A stretch of 64,000 nt of DNA from Gordonia polyisoprenivorans (lineage in GTDB: Bacteria > Actinomycetota > Actinomycetes > Mycobacteriales > Mycobacteriaceae), in NCBI RefSeq assembly GCF_017654315.1, contig NZ_CP072203.1:4216001-4280000 (forward strand). The letters run 5' to 3'. The notes under the pieces are model-generated. The model had not been told where the DNA came from. It saw nothing but the letters and a program-made list of their open reading frames with translations, and ran no database searches. Each line of letters starts with the position of its first letter. Position 1 is the first letter of the stretch. A program made the translations under genes and the position numbers. This document shows positions 1 through 6,922 of this stretch, in pieces.

Positions 1-2
1 AT

Positions 3-377
3 GTCGACTTCGTTGGCAACGCTGCCACGCTCGCCAAGGCCGGACGTCTGGGGATCGACCACGACGAGGCTCTGCGCGCCTTCCATGGCTACATGAACGA
101 GCACGACCACGAGACGTCGCGGAACTGGGGCGGTACCTTGTCGGCATTTATGTCGTCGGTTGTCGAGGACTTGGACAGTGAGCACTACGAACGCTTTTGG
201 TGCGACGACGATCCTGACAACTACTTCCCCAGTGAAGATGTCGACGCCGAGGTGCAGCTCGACGCCGAGGATGACCACTGCGAAGTCTGCGGCTGCACCA
301 TGACACTGCGGGCCGATCTTGACGACGGCGCTCATCTCGGTTGCCGCCCTGCCTTAACCACCTCGTCTTGCAAGTAG
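3..377 (+). CDS. Phage-element protein with Cys cluster, N-terminus outside window
   Basis: The frame is open from the first bases of the window, so the gene starts to the left; the ATG at 93 is only an internal Met. The visible part is acidic and ends in a possible zinc-binding cluster CEVCGC followed about 20 residues later by GC. The segment around TLAKAGRLGIDHDEALRAFHGYM looks helical. I do not recognise the family. It is followed after 19 bases by a run of overlapping small genes, so it is probably the upstream member of that operon. Confidence 0.6.
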   Translation, partial: VDFVGNAATLAKAGRLGIDHDEALRAFHGYMNEHDHETSRNWGGTLSAFMSSVVEDLDSEHYERFWCDDDPDNYFPSEDVDAEVQLDAEDDHCEVCGCTMTLRADLDDGAHLGCRPALTTSSCK

Positions 378-396
378 CCAATACAAAAGGGAAACC

Positions 397-609
397 ATGA
401 CACACAAACCCTCACCCGCCGACCTGGCGCCGAAAGCCGAACCCGTCGATCCAAGTCGCGCGATCGCCGATGCCCTCGCGACCGAGATTCGCCGACGAGA
501 TGATCGTATCCGCGACCTCGAAATCGAGAATCGAACATTGCGTTCAGTCCTTGGCCTTGCATTTCGCGGCATCATGTCCAGCCGATTAGTCGGTGAGTTT
601 CATGAGTGA
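397..609 (+). CDS. Small coiled-coil phage-element protein
   Basis: The product has 70 residues. A proline-rich N-terminus is followed by a highly charged helix (residues about 24-50, ATEIRRRDDRIRDLEIENRTLRS) with heptad spacing of Leu and Ile, typical of a short coiled coil. An AAAGGGAAACC stretch just before the ATG can serve as ribosome binding site. It overlaps the next gene by 8 bases. No function is recognised; small coiled-coil proteins of this kind are common in actinophage operons. Confidence 0.6.
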   Translation: MTHKPSPADLAPKAEPVDPSRAIADALATEIRRRDDRIRDLEIENRTLRSVLGLAFRGIMSSRLVGEFHE

Positions 610-766
610 GAGTCTGGACTTAAAAAACGCACAGCAGCACGCGCGGACCGTTCAACTGCTCGACCACTACGCCCTCGCTCTCGAGGAGATCGCCACTGCC
701 CACAACGCACTCGCGATTTATGTGCAGCAACTCGAATTGCGAGTCTCGGAATTGGAGGGAAAGTGA
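602..766 (+). CDS. 54-residue helical phage-element protein
   Basis: ATG at 602 lies inside the end of the preceding gene, and the TGA overlaps the GTG start of the next gene (GTGA at 763-766). This double coupling argues that the short frame is real. The product is predicted to be almost fully helical with Leu heptads in the second half (IYVQQLELRVSELEGK) and may pair with the neighbouring coiled-coil protein. No homolog is recognised. Confidence 0.55.
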   Translation: MSESLDLKNAQQHARTVQLLDHYALALEEIATAHNALAIYVQQLELRVSELEGK

Positions 767-1074
767 CGGTATTCGACTTCACCGGCCTTGAGAGCCGTAA
801 GAAGCTACCCGACGGTGATCCGCGCGGCATCCTCGGATTCGAGGACTACCCGGACGAACTCCAGAGGCTGATGGATGCTCGCCTGTATGCCGATTTTGAG
901 CACCGGGTAAAGCTGCGTGACGCTACCGAGTTGGAGCGTGCATTACTCGCATATCTCGGATATATCGCCGAGGACGAGACGCGGGCGATTAAGGCACACA
1001 TTGAGTGGACCAAGGGTGTGCGAGCAATGCAATTCAAGTTCCTGGACGGGACAAGGATCGGAGAATCAGAATGA
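763..1074 (+). CDS. Hypothetical phage-element protein (103 aa)
   Basis: GTG start at 763 overlaps the upstream stop, and its own stop overlaps the ATG of the next gene at 1071. The product is acidic at the N-terminus and helical in the middle (about residues 30-90), with no transmembrane segment and no motif that I recognise. Position directly before a scaffold-like gene and the capsid gene suggests a role in head assembly or its regulation, but this is inference from order only. Confidence 0.6.
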   Translation: MTVFDFTGLESRKKLPDGDPRGILGFEDYPDELQRLMDARLYADFEHRVKLRDATELERALLAYLGYIAEDETRAIKAHIEWTKGVRAMQFKFLDGTRIGESE

Positions 1075-1583
1075 GTGACAACACCGCATGGTCAGACGCA
1101 GGCGAACCGGAGTCCATCACCCCCGATGAACCCGCGACCGTCGACCGGGACCGGAACGAGACTCCCGATGCCGACCTCGATGACTCAGACCGGGGTGAGC
1201 TGATCGCTGAGAGTAAGAAGTACCGACAGCGCGCACAGGCAGCCGAGGGCGAGCGTGATGCACTGCGGGGTCGACTGGAGTCTGCCCAACGCGCGCAGGT
1301 GCTCGCGCTGGCTGCTGGGTTGTCGGAACCGGCTGACGTGTTCTCGACTCCCCTCGGTGGTGCCGACCTCGATGACCTACTGGATGACGACGGCCTGGTC
1401 GATCCCGGCAAGGTCCGGGCGACAGTCGACGCGGTAGTGCTCGCTCGCCCCGGCCTCGCGCGTGACCACGCCTCGACTGCACTGTTTGGCGACGTCGGGC
1501 AGGGGCGAACGAAGAAGCACCGACCGGAGAAATCAGGACCGACGTGGGCCGAAGTCCTCAAACCAACACCGGGCATTTCGTAA
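1071..1583 (+). CDS. Scaffold-like acidic protein upstream of capsid
   Basis: The start is chosen at the ATG that overlaps the previous stop (ATGA, 1071-1074). The 170-residue product has a disordered, Asp/Glu-rich N-terminus (residues 1-45), a charged coiled-coil helix (about 46-80, ESKKYRQRAQAAEGERDALRGRLE) and a basic C-terminal tail ending in TWAEVLKPTPGIS. Acidic coiled-coil proteins encoded just before an HK97-type capsid gene are usually scaffolding proteins, which direct shell assembly and then leave. Assignment rests on this layout and position, not on a specific motif. Confidence 0.55.
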   Translation: MSDNTAWSDAGEPESITPDEPATVDRDRNETPDADLDDSDRGELIAESKKYRQRAQAAEGERDALRGRLESAQRAQVLALAAGLSEPADVFSTPLGGADLDDLLDDDGLVDPGKVRATVDAVVLARPGLARDHASTALFGDVGQGRTKKHRPEKSGPTWAEVLKPTPGIS

Positions 1584-1593
1584 AATTTTGCCC

Positions 1594-1629
1594 TATAATT
1601 GAAATAGGCGCAGTTAGTTAAACCGCGCC
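1594..1629 (+). promoter_or_regulatory. TATAAT box and GGCGC stem-loop upstream of capsid gene
   Basis: The 137-base gap before the capsid gene is A/T-rich at its start and contains a perfect TATAAT at 1594-1599, though no clear -35 hexamer at the usual distance. It is followed by a small inverted repeat, GGCGC (1607-1611) with GCGCC (1625-1629). This may provide a separate promoter and leader for strong capsid expression. Inference from sequence only. Confidence 0.35.
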
Positions 1630-1720
1630 GCAATCTTCGCCAGGCAATGCGAGAGTAAGTCAGTAGACGTATCTCGATCCACGGGTGACGCACACAATCA
1701 TCTAACAGAATTGAGACCAC

Positions 1721-2560
1721 ATGTCTATGAATCGAGCAGGGAACCTTGGGGCACTAAAACCCGATGAGGTTGCCGGACTTATTATTGAGCCTGCATTGTC
1801 GGCGAGTATCTTCGCGCAAGCTGCCAATCAGATTTCTTTCAACTCGGCGAATTTGCGTATTCCACGCGTCGCTGATGGAAGTGCAGCCTGGACTAGCGAA
1901 GGCGCCGAGATTGGCGTTAGTGACGCCACCATCTCCGAGGTTGTCGCCCCGGCAAAGGCAATTAAAGCGCTCACATTCTTGTCCAATGAACTAGTCGCTG
2001 ACGGCAACCCAAACACGCTCGAGCTGATCGGTAATGCAGCAGCTCGCCAGATTGCCGCCGAGCTCGATAAGGCCGCATTCGCGAACACGACCACGAACGG
2101 TCCCGTTGGTGTGGAGTCGGTCGCCGGGCTTGCGTACGACGAAAACACCGACCTGACGAACTTGGATGATATTCAGCTCGCGGTTGCTGCTATTCAGAGC
2201 AACGGATACAACCCCAGTGTCTTGGTGACCACGCCCGAGATTTACGCCGAGCTGTCGATCCTCAAGACCGGCACCGGGTCGAATGTGCCGCTTTTGCAGA
2301 CGGATGCGACGCAGGGTGTGGGACGCAACGCCAACGGTTTGACTGTGTTGGTCTCAGCGAAGGTGACGCCGGGGACTTTGTACGTCTGGGATACCACTCA
2401 AGTGATCCTTGGCGTGCGTCAAGATGCCGAGCTTGTCGTCAGCGATGATGCGGCCTTCTCCAGTGACCGCAAGGCAATTCGTGCTGTGGCCCGCTTCGCG
2501 GTGGCCTTCCCCGCGCCGAAGGCGGTCGCACGGCTGTCAGCCCCGGTTGGCTCGGTCTGA
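1721..2560 (+). CDS. Phage major capsid protein, HK97 fold
   Basis: The 279-residue product forms the icosahedral head shell. Support comes from the typical pattern of this family: an N-terminal segment on inserting at vertices and particle surface, the stretch AWTSEGAEIGVSDATISEVV followed by a Lys-containing segment, the P-domain helix region with LDDIQLAVAAIQSNGYNPSVLVTTPEIYAEL, the run GSNVPLLQ, and a C-terminal part with VYVWD-like strand and acidic loops. It is shorter than capsids with an N-terminal delta domain (about 380-400 residues), so scaffolding is probably supplied in trans by the gene at 1071. Spacing to the next gene is one base. Confidence 0.8.
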   Translation: MSMNRAGNLGALKPDEVAGLIIEPALSASIFAQAANQISFNSANLRIPRVADGSAAWTSEGAEIGVSDATISEVVAPAKAIKALTFLSNELVADGNPNTLELIGNAAARQIAAELDKAAFANTTTNGPVGVESVAGLAYDENTDLTNLDDIQLAVAAIQSNGYNPSVLVTTPEIYAELSILKTGTGSNVPLLQTDATQGVGRNANGLTVLVSAKVTPGTLYVWDTTQVILGVRQDAELVVSDDAAFSSDRKAIRAVARFAVAFPAPKAVARLSAPVGSV

Positions 2561-2561
2561 C

Positions 2562-2930
2562 ATGTACGTCACCGCGCAGGATGTTCAGTCCCGCTACCTC
2601 GGCGGAGAGATCCCTGATGAGGAGTGGCTCGACATCCGCGTGCCCGAAGCCGAGGCACTGCTCTTGACGCTCGTGCCTCGGCTTCAAGGGACCGTGACCG
2701 ACCTCGACAAGACAAACATCGTCCGCGTGGTATCCGATGCTGTCATTAGATTGTTCGACAATCCTCGAGGAATTACTCGAGAGCAGATCGAGGAGCAGTC
2801 CTGGCAACTCGCGTCGGGACAATCGGCAGACACGGCGGGTCGGATCCACTTCACCGCCGATGATCTGAGAGTGTTCCGCAAGCCGATAAAGCGATTCGGC
2901 TATCTGCACGCGAGGACAATTACCCGATGA
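2562..2930 (+). CDS. Head-tail connector-like protein (Gp19/Gp15/Gp42 type)
   Basis: The ATG lies two bases after the capsid stop. The 122-residue product starts with YVTAQDVQSRYLGGEIPDEEWLDIRVPEAEALLLTLVPRL, the helical layout of connector proteins that sit under the portal and close the head. It ends with the segment FTADDLRVFRK, which is common in this family. Its stop overlaps the next ATG by four bases (2927-2930), so the two are translationally coupled. Family call is from pattern and position. Confidence 0.65.
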   Translation: MYVTAQDVQSRYLGGEIPDEEWLDIRVPEAEALLLTLVPRLQGTVTDLDKTNIVRVVSDAVIRLFDNPRGITREQIEEQSWQLASGQSADTAGRIHFTADDLRVFRKPIKRFGYLHARTITR

Positions 2931-3253
2931 TTATCGAGATTCATAGACGTGCGTCGACCGAGCGAGTTAAACACGGACAGTCGATGCAAGGTTATGAATT
3001 CTCGCATACCCTCGATGCGGTAATATCAATGAGCGACACCGACAGTGTGAATCCCGAGCAGGTGATGCGGAATGCAAAATCTGTTCACGCCAAGGTGTGG
3101 GTCGATAATGCAAACGATGTCAGATCGGATGACATTTATCGACTGCCTGATGGTTTGTACTACCGGACTGTAGGCAAACCTTTACCGCGCAAGTCTGGTC
3201 TCACCGGAACAATCGCACGAACGAAAATTGAGTTAGTGCGATTCGAGGGATAA
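2927..3253 (+). CDS. Head completion/minor structural phage protein
   Basis: The 108-residue product is predicted to be mostly beta strand, with the motif DDIYRLPDGLYYRTVGKP in the second half. Small beta-rich proteins directly after a Gp19-like connector are commonly head-completion (stopper-like) proteins; this is an inference from gene order. It starts in the ATGA overlap with the previous gene and is followed by a strongly structured untranslated region. Confidence 0.5.
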   Translation: MIIEIHRRASTERVKHGQSMQGYEFSHTLDAVISMSDTDSVNPEQVMRNAKSVHAKVWVDNANDVRSDDIYRLPDGLYYRTVGKPLPRKSGLTGTIARTKIELVRFEG

Positions 3254-3257
3254 GACT

Positions 3258-3381
3258 TCACCCGAAACGGGTGACGAAAAGGCGAGATTCAGCCCTCGCC
3301 GACTCCGACAACGGGCACCGTGGGTTTCCTTTTAAAGGCCGTCAGACAGCCTTTGGTTTCCTTCCCCACGGTGTCCGTTGT
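3258..3381 (+). other. Cluster of three inverted repeats in the phage element
   Basis: Three hairpins follow each other between two structural genes. The first is TCACCCG-AAA-CGGGTGA (3258-3274). The second is GGCGAG (3281-3286) pairing with CTCGCC (3295-3300). The third is large: a 17-base arm at 3308-3324 pairs with 3365-3381 (one G-T wobble) and encloses an inner hairpin AAAGGC (3334-3339) with GCCTTT (3349-3354). There is no trailing U-tract, so this is not a standard terminator. It could be a terminator array, a structured RNA, or a packaging or replication site. Confidence 0.7.
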
Positions 3382-3407
3382 TGTATCTACGAATTAGGAG
3401 ACACGCA

Positions 3408-3788
3408 ATGATTGTTACCCGAGCTGAAACAAAGACATGGTCGAAATCTGCCCGCGAATGGTGGGCGGTGACGACGGAAACCTACGAATTGACCCCCAGC
3501 GAAATGCTAATTTCGCGCGAGGTTTGTCGTGGATTGACACGATTGGATGCGATCAACAAGCAATTGCAAGGCGCGCCGCTGACCGTTCAGAATCGGTTCG
3601 GGGAGACTGTGACCGCACCGCTTGTGACCGAGCAACGGATGCTCTCACAGTCGGTCACCAAGCTGATCAACACGTTGCGGCTACCGGAGGTTGCCGGGGA
3701 CAGTGACAAGGTCAGCGATCGGACCGGGACGACACAGCGGAGGTCACAGGTGCGAGGGAGCTATTCGTGGCGCCCCGAGGTGATCTGA
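3408..3788 (+). CDS. P27-like phage terminase small subunit
   Basis: TTAGGAG at 3394-3400 places the start at the ATG 3408. The 126-residue product opens with TKTWSKSAREWWAVTTETYELTPSEMLISREVCRGLTRLDAINKQL, the characteristic helical region of P27-family small terminases, followed by NRFGETVTAPLVTEQR, their usual conserved middle part. Small terminases recognise phage DNA and load it onto the large terminase motor. No large subunit gene is found downstream within the element, which fits a satellite that borrows a helper's motor; a large subunit could also lie to the left. Confidence 0.65.
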   Translation: MIVTRAETKTWSKSAREWWAVTTETYELTPSEMLISREVCRGLTRLDAINKQLQGAPLTVQNRFGETVTAPLVTEQRMLSQSVTKLINTLRLPEVAGDSDKVSDRTGTTQRRSQVRGSYSWRPEVI

Positions 3789-4060
3789 TGGCCTCGGTGA
3801 AGGTCAGGCCGCGTCCCGAGGTGGGTGATGGGCCGGTGCCGGGTGAGCTTCGTGGCCAGGTGCGAGTGGCCGAGTGGTGCCCCGAGCTGTGGGAGAAGCA
3901 CGCGGGTATCGAACCGGAACAGACGGATGCGGACTGGTGGGATGCGCTGATGATCGCGCGACGTCGGCACCGCACGGCATACGATCGGTGGGCCGACGAC
4001 CAGGGGCTATCGGGGGATGAGCGTCGGCATCATTGGCAAGGACGCCGACCGACTTGGTGA
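3788..4060 (+). CDS. Hypothetical phage-element protein (90 aa)
   Basis: The ATG overlaps the stop of the small terminase gene (ATGA, 3786-3790). The product is Trp-rich and charged (EWCPELWEKH, DADWWDALMIARRRHRTAYDRWADDQ), probably helical and without membrane segments. Coupling to the small terminase gene suggests a packaging-related or accessory role, but no family is recognised. It ends at a convergent junction with the leftward gene at 4061. Confidence 0.55.
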   Translation: MASVKVRPRPEVGDGPVPGELRGQVRVAEWCPELWEKHAGIEPEQTDADWWDALMIARRRHRTAYDRWADDQGLSGDERRHHWQGRRPTW

Positions 4061-4483
4061 CTACCCGCGCGCGTTCAAGTTGCAAATCATCTCCGAGTAG
4101 CGCCACGATTCGTTGCGCGCGAAGACAAGTTCACGTTCGGCATCGCGCAAGGCTTGCGATGCGCGGCCATAAGCCTTGAGCACAGGACCCTCGTCAGGCG
4201 CACCGTGCGCGAGCCACAACGCGTGCGCGACCACAAGGTCCTCGTGGGCCAAGTCGTAGGCTACCTCGGCATCTCGCCTGACCCGATCGGTGTCCTTAAT
4301 CCGCAGTCGGGCAACTTGTTTGGCCAATTGCAAGTCTGCCTCTCGATGCCGCTGTGCGATGCTGGCACCGGGGGTGGTGGATGGTCGCCATGCCACCCCG
4401 TTCGGCTGACGTTGTTCTGGTGTCGGGGTGAGTAGCCCGATTACGAATAGGGAGATGATGAAAACAATTGCGAACGTGAGCAT
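4061..4483 (-). CDS. Membrane-anchored helical phage-element protein
   Basis: The 140-residue product begins with one hydrophobic segment (residues 2-19, LTFAIVFIISLFVIGLLT) and continues as a long charged helix with many Arg and Glu (about 40-135). This looks like an N-terminally anchored protein with a cytoplasmic coiled coil. It is the last gene of a leftward cassette. Possible roles are superinfection exclusion or host takeover, but nothing specific is recognised. Confidence 0.55.
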   Translation of the reverse strand: MLTFAIVFIISLFVIGLLTPTPEQRQPNGVAWRPSTTPGASIAQRHREADLQLAKQVARLRIKDTDRVRRDAEVAYDLAHEDLVVAHALWLAHGAPDEGPVLKAYGRASQALRDAERELVFARNESWRYSEMICNLNARG

Positions 4484-4493
4484 TTCGGAGTCC

Positions 4494-4664
4494 TCAGTTG
4501 ATCGTGTCGGGTGAGAACAGCATGGCGAGGATGTCGGCTACAGGTATCTCGATGACATTGTCTGGTCGGTCACCGATGCTGACCCCGAGATAGCGACTGC
4601 CATCGTCCTCGGTGAGGGTGTGAAGGGTGAGAGCGATCCCGTGCGAGTCAGTCGAGTCGATCAT
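4494..4664 (-). CDS. Small acidic phage-element protein (56 aa)
   Basis: The start is set at the ATG whose complement is at 4662-4664 because GGGAGA lies six bases upstream; longer in-frame starts lack a ribosome binding site. The product (MIDSTDSHGIALTLHTLTEDDG...) is acidic, predicted mixed alpha/beta and ends in VADILAMLFSPDTIN. It precedes the membrane protein by 10 bases and belongs to the same leftward cassette. No family recognised. Confidence 0.5.
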   Translation of the reverse strand: MIDSTDSHGIALTLHTLTEDDGSRYLGVSIGDRPDNVIEIPVADILAMLFSPDTIN

Positions 4665-4780
4665 GATGTCTCCCATCGTCGTGCGATTGATCTGGCCATA
4701 GTGCCATGGCGTGCTGCTGCTGGCAACGCCTGAGATATGCACGGGCACACTGTATCTGGCTATCTGACTGCCTAGACACA

Positions 4781-4897
4781 TTAGACACCGACCATCGCAC
4801 CGAACGCGGCCCGGTGCTTGTGGACGTGGGCGGTGAGTTCGACGAGAGTGATCAGGTCATCGAGCGACTGAACCAAGTCGCCAAGTGCGGCAAGCAT
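4781..4897 (-). CDS. Possible 38-residue leucine-rich small protein
   Basis: The ATG lies two bases after the stop of the 88-residue gene. The product MLAALGDLVQSLDDLITLVE... is a single amphipathic helix with regular Leu/Val spacing. Small size makes it uncertain, but the close spacing and biased composition favour a real coupled gene. Confidence 0.35.
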   Translation of the reverse strand: MLAALGDLVQSLDDLITLVELTAHVHKHRAAFGAMVGV

Positions 4898-4899
4898 TG

Positions 4900-5166
4900 T
4901 CACGAATCCCGGACTGCGATTGTGGCCAGCAACAGCACGCGGGCGAGTCGATTCTCAAGAGCTGCCGCGTGTTCGGGGTCATCGGGGAAGCCCAGGCTGT
5001 CCTCGACTGCCCACACCGCCCGCATCAGGTCACTCCGCACTGACCAAGGTGCGGTGTCGAGGATGCGGTACAGACCGTCGATGGACTCGTCAGCGACCGC
5101 GACAAGGGCCACAGGGTCGACGGGCGATGCGGACAGGACGCGTGCGATGCGGGCGAGGGTCGACAT
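4900..5166 (-). CDS. Helical phage-element protein (88 aa)
   Basis: AAGGAG six bases before the ATG fixes the start at 5166; the frame stays open upstream but those starts lack a ribosome binding site. The product is mostly helical (STLARIARVLSASPVDPVALVAVADES..., then a leucine-rich C-terminal helix). It is the first gene of the leftward cassette 5166 to 4061, which diverges from the Cys-rich gene at 5597. No family recognised. Confidence 0.55.
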   Translation of the reverse strand: MSTLARIARVLSASPVDPVALVAVADESIDGLYRILDTAPWSVRSDLMRAVWAVEDSLGFPDDPEHAAALENRLARVLLLATIAVRDS

Positions 5167-5596
5167 GGCGACTCCTTGGGGTGAGGGGATGCGGCCGGGA
5201 AGTTCGACCGCGCAAACAATGGCACCAAATCGACAGGGCCGCAACGGCTTAGGATATCGTCGCAGTTCAGAGCGTTTTCGAGGCCATGTCAGGCCGTTTC
5301 GGAGCCGATCCCGCGTCGAGTCAGTGAATCGCCAACCCCCGTGCCCCCCAAAGTATTCACCGCGTAGCTCGTATTCTCGCAGGGTGTGATACCTGAACTT
5401 TCCCATGGGGCCGAACCCGATAGCGGCCTGACCAAGGCTTATACCCCTATGGGGTATCCAGATTTTGGTTCTGGACGGTCCTCCACGGTTCTGCACTGTC
5501 GGTTTCTGTCGTCCAGGCAGTCGAAAACGTGCGAAAACGGACATGGGCGGGGGGTGGGTGTGGTGACGTGCGGGGATGATAGGAGACGAGGGACCA
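5167..5596. other. 430-base intergenic control region of the phage element
   Basis: It separates the leftward small-gene cassette from the rightward Cys-rich gene. The only sharp signal is the palindrome at 5441-5457. Open frames across it have unconvincing composition and no ribosome binding site, so I read it as divergent promoter DNA. Confidence 0.5.
5441..5457. promoter_or_regulatory. CsoR-like palindromic operator
   Basis: The sequence is ATACCCC-TAT-GGGGTAT, a perfect 7-base inverted repeat with a 3-base centre. From family knowledge, CsoR-type copper-sensing repressors bind palindromes of the form TACCC-N-GGGTA with G/C-rich centres. It lies 140 bases upstream of the Cys-rich gene at 5597. 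It could equally be the operator of an unrelated phage repressor. Confidence 0.45.
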
Positions 5597-5737
5597 ATGA
5601 TCGACGCACCACACCCCGAGGTTTGCCAGTGCGGCAAGGCGCTTACTCAGTGCAAAGAGTTCGGCCTCAACGCGCGTCCGACGTATTGGACATGTACGAA
5701 TTGGGAGTGCGCGGACAACACCATGTATCTCAGGTGA
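5597..5737 (+). CDS. Cys-rich 46-residue small protein, putative metal binding
   Basis: GAGGGA a few bases upstream supports the ATG at 5597. The product has five Cys in two groups, VCQCGKALTQC (C10, C12, C19) and WTCTNWEC (C33, C38), the layout of a small zinc-ribbon or metal-chelating protein. It is convergent with the integrase gene, six bases apart. A palindrome like a copper-repressor site lies upstream, which raises the possibility of a metallothionein-like role; a zinc-ribbon phage regulator is the main alternative. Confidence 0.55.
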   Translation: MIDAPHPEVCQCGKALTQCKEFGLNARPTYWTCTNWECADNTMYLR

Positions 5738-5743
5738 CGCGAC

Positions 5744-6922
5744 CTACGCCGACTCCACCACGCTCAGCTTCGGTGGCGATGCGACCATGGCGCTGATTGC
5801 GTCAGCGAGTGCCCTGTCGCGAGCCCGTGTTGCGTGCTGGTAGCGCATTGCAGCATTCGGCGTGGTGTGGCCAAGCCGAGCTTGCAGTTCTGCGATGGAT
5901 GCACCCGCGCGGCCCGCCATGGTGGCTCCGGTATGACGCAGGTCATGGAACTTGACTGTTGGTTGCCCGACCGCCTTTCGGGCGGGGTTCCATTTGCGAT
6001 AGAACGTCGAGGCTGCGATCGGCACGCCGGGATCGGTGGCCGAGGCGAACAGCAGGGCATCGGGTCCGTCGGGAATCCGGGCAAGGTGTCGGCGTACCTC
6101 GTCGGCGACGTGTGGGGGTATCGCAACCGTACGCACCCCGGCCCGTGTTTTTGTTGCCGATGCTTTGACGCGTTCGCCCGTGACGCGGATCGCCCCACGT
6201 TCGACTGAGATCGTCAGGTTCTTGACGTCGATGTCTCGGCGTTTGAGTGCTGCTATCTCTCCGAACCGTAGTGCGCACCATGCGCCGAGGATCACGGCGA
6301 ATCGGAATCGGTCGCCCACTTCGTCGGCAAGGTGCGTCACTTCGTCGGGGGTGAGGATCACGGGTGTGTGTTTCGGCGTCTTCGTACCCGCCCCGTCTAA
6401 CTGGCACGGGGTGACCGAGATGTGTTCGCACCGAATTGCGTACTTCATGATTGTTTTCATGAGGCTGTACGCCGACGCGGTATCTGCGGGCCGCTTCAAC
6501 TCGAGCCGACGGCGATACCACGCGGTCACGTTCTCTGGGGTAATAGTGTCCAGGGACCGGCGACCGAAGGTTGGGTAGAGCGCTCGCCCGAGTAGTAGAC
6601 GGTAATCGGCTGCCGTTGTCTGGCGCATCGGTCGGCTGCCCACTTCCCCATTGAGTCGCTTGGTCACCCACTCCTCGGCGAAGTCTTTGAACGTTGGCAC
6701 AGCACGTGGTCGGTCGGGGCGTGCGGGTTCGGACTTGTGCGGAGGCACCCAAGTATCGGTGTCGATGGCGTACCGGACCGAAGCCAGATAGCCGCGCGCC
6801 AAGTCCTCGGTGGCGAACGGTTCGGGGGCGGTCCATCGCTTCCCGCCGTGCCGATACCGGGCCCGCCATTGCCCCGATTTCAGCTGCTCGGTAGTACCGA
6901 AGGTGCCCGCCGTACGTGCCAT
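5744..6922 (-). CDS. int: Tyrosine-type site-specific integrase
   Basis: The 392-residue product catalyses recombination between the element's attP site and the host attB. An N-terminal arm-binding domain (GQWRARYRHGGKRWTAPEPFATEDLARGYLASV, residues 18-50) precedes a core-binding SAM-like domain (about 76-165) and the catalytic domain. Catalytic residues are visible: R219 in ALRFGE, K258 in TKTR, H326 and R329 in HDLRH, H352 in LGHTT and nucleophile Y361 in RYQHAT. Full length and intact motifs suggest it is functional. It lies next to the tRNA fragment that marks the element's right end, the usual place for a phage integrase. Confidence 0.93.
   Translation of the reverse strand: MARTAGTFGTTEQLKSGQWRARYRHGGKRWTAPEPFATEDLARGYLASVRYAIDTDTWVPPHKSEPARPDRPRAVPTFKDFAEEWVTKRLNGEVGSRPMRQTTAADYRLLLGRALYPTFGRRSLDTITPENVTAWYRRRLELKRPADTASAYSLMKTIMKYAIRCEHISVTPCQLDGAGTKTPKHTPVILTPDEVTHLADEVGDRFRFAVILGAWCALRFGEIAALKRRDIDVKNLTISVERGAIRVTGERVKASATKTRAGVRTVAIPPHVADEVRRHLARIPDGPDALLFASATDPGVPIAASTFYRKWNPARKAVGQPTVKFHDLRHTGATMAGRAGASIAELQARLGHTTPNAAMRYQHATRARDRALADAISAMVASPPKLSVVESA

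Noticed and set aside
5386..5796. A 136-residue rightward open frame across the phage control region and integrase end
   Set aside because: It has no ribosome binding site, odd composition, overlaps the integrase gene and conflicts with the better supported 46-residue Cys-rich gene.
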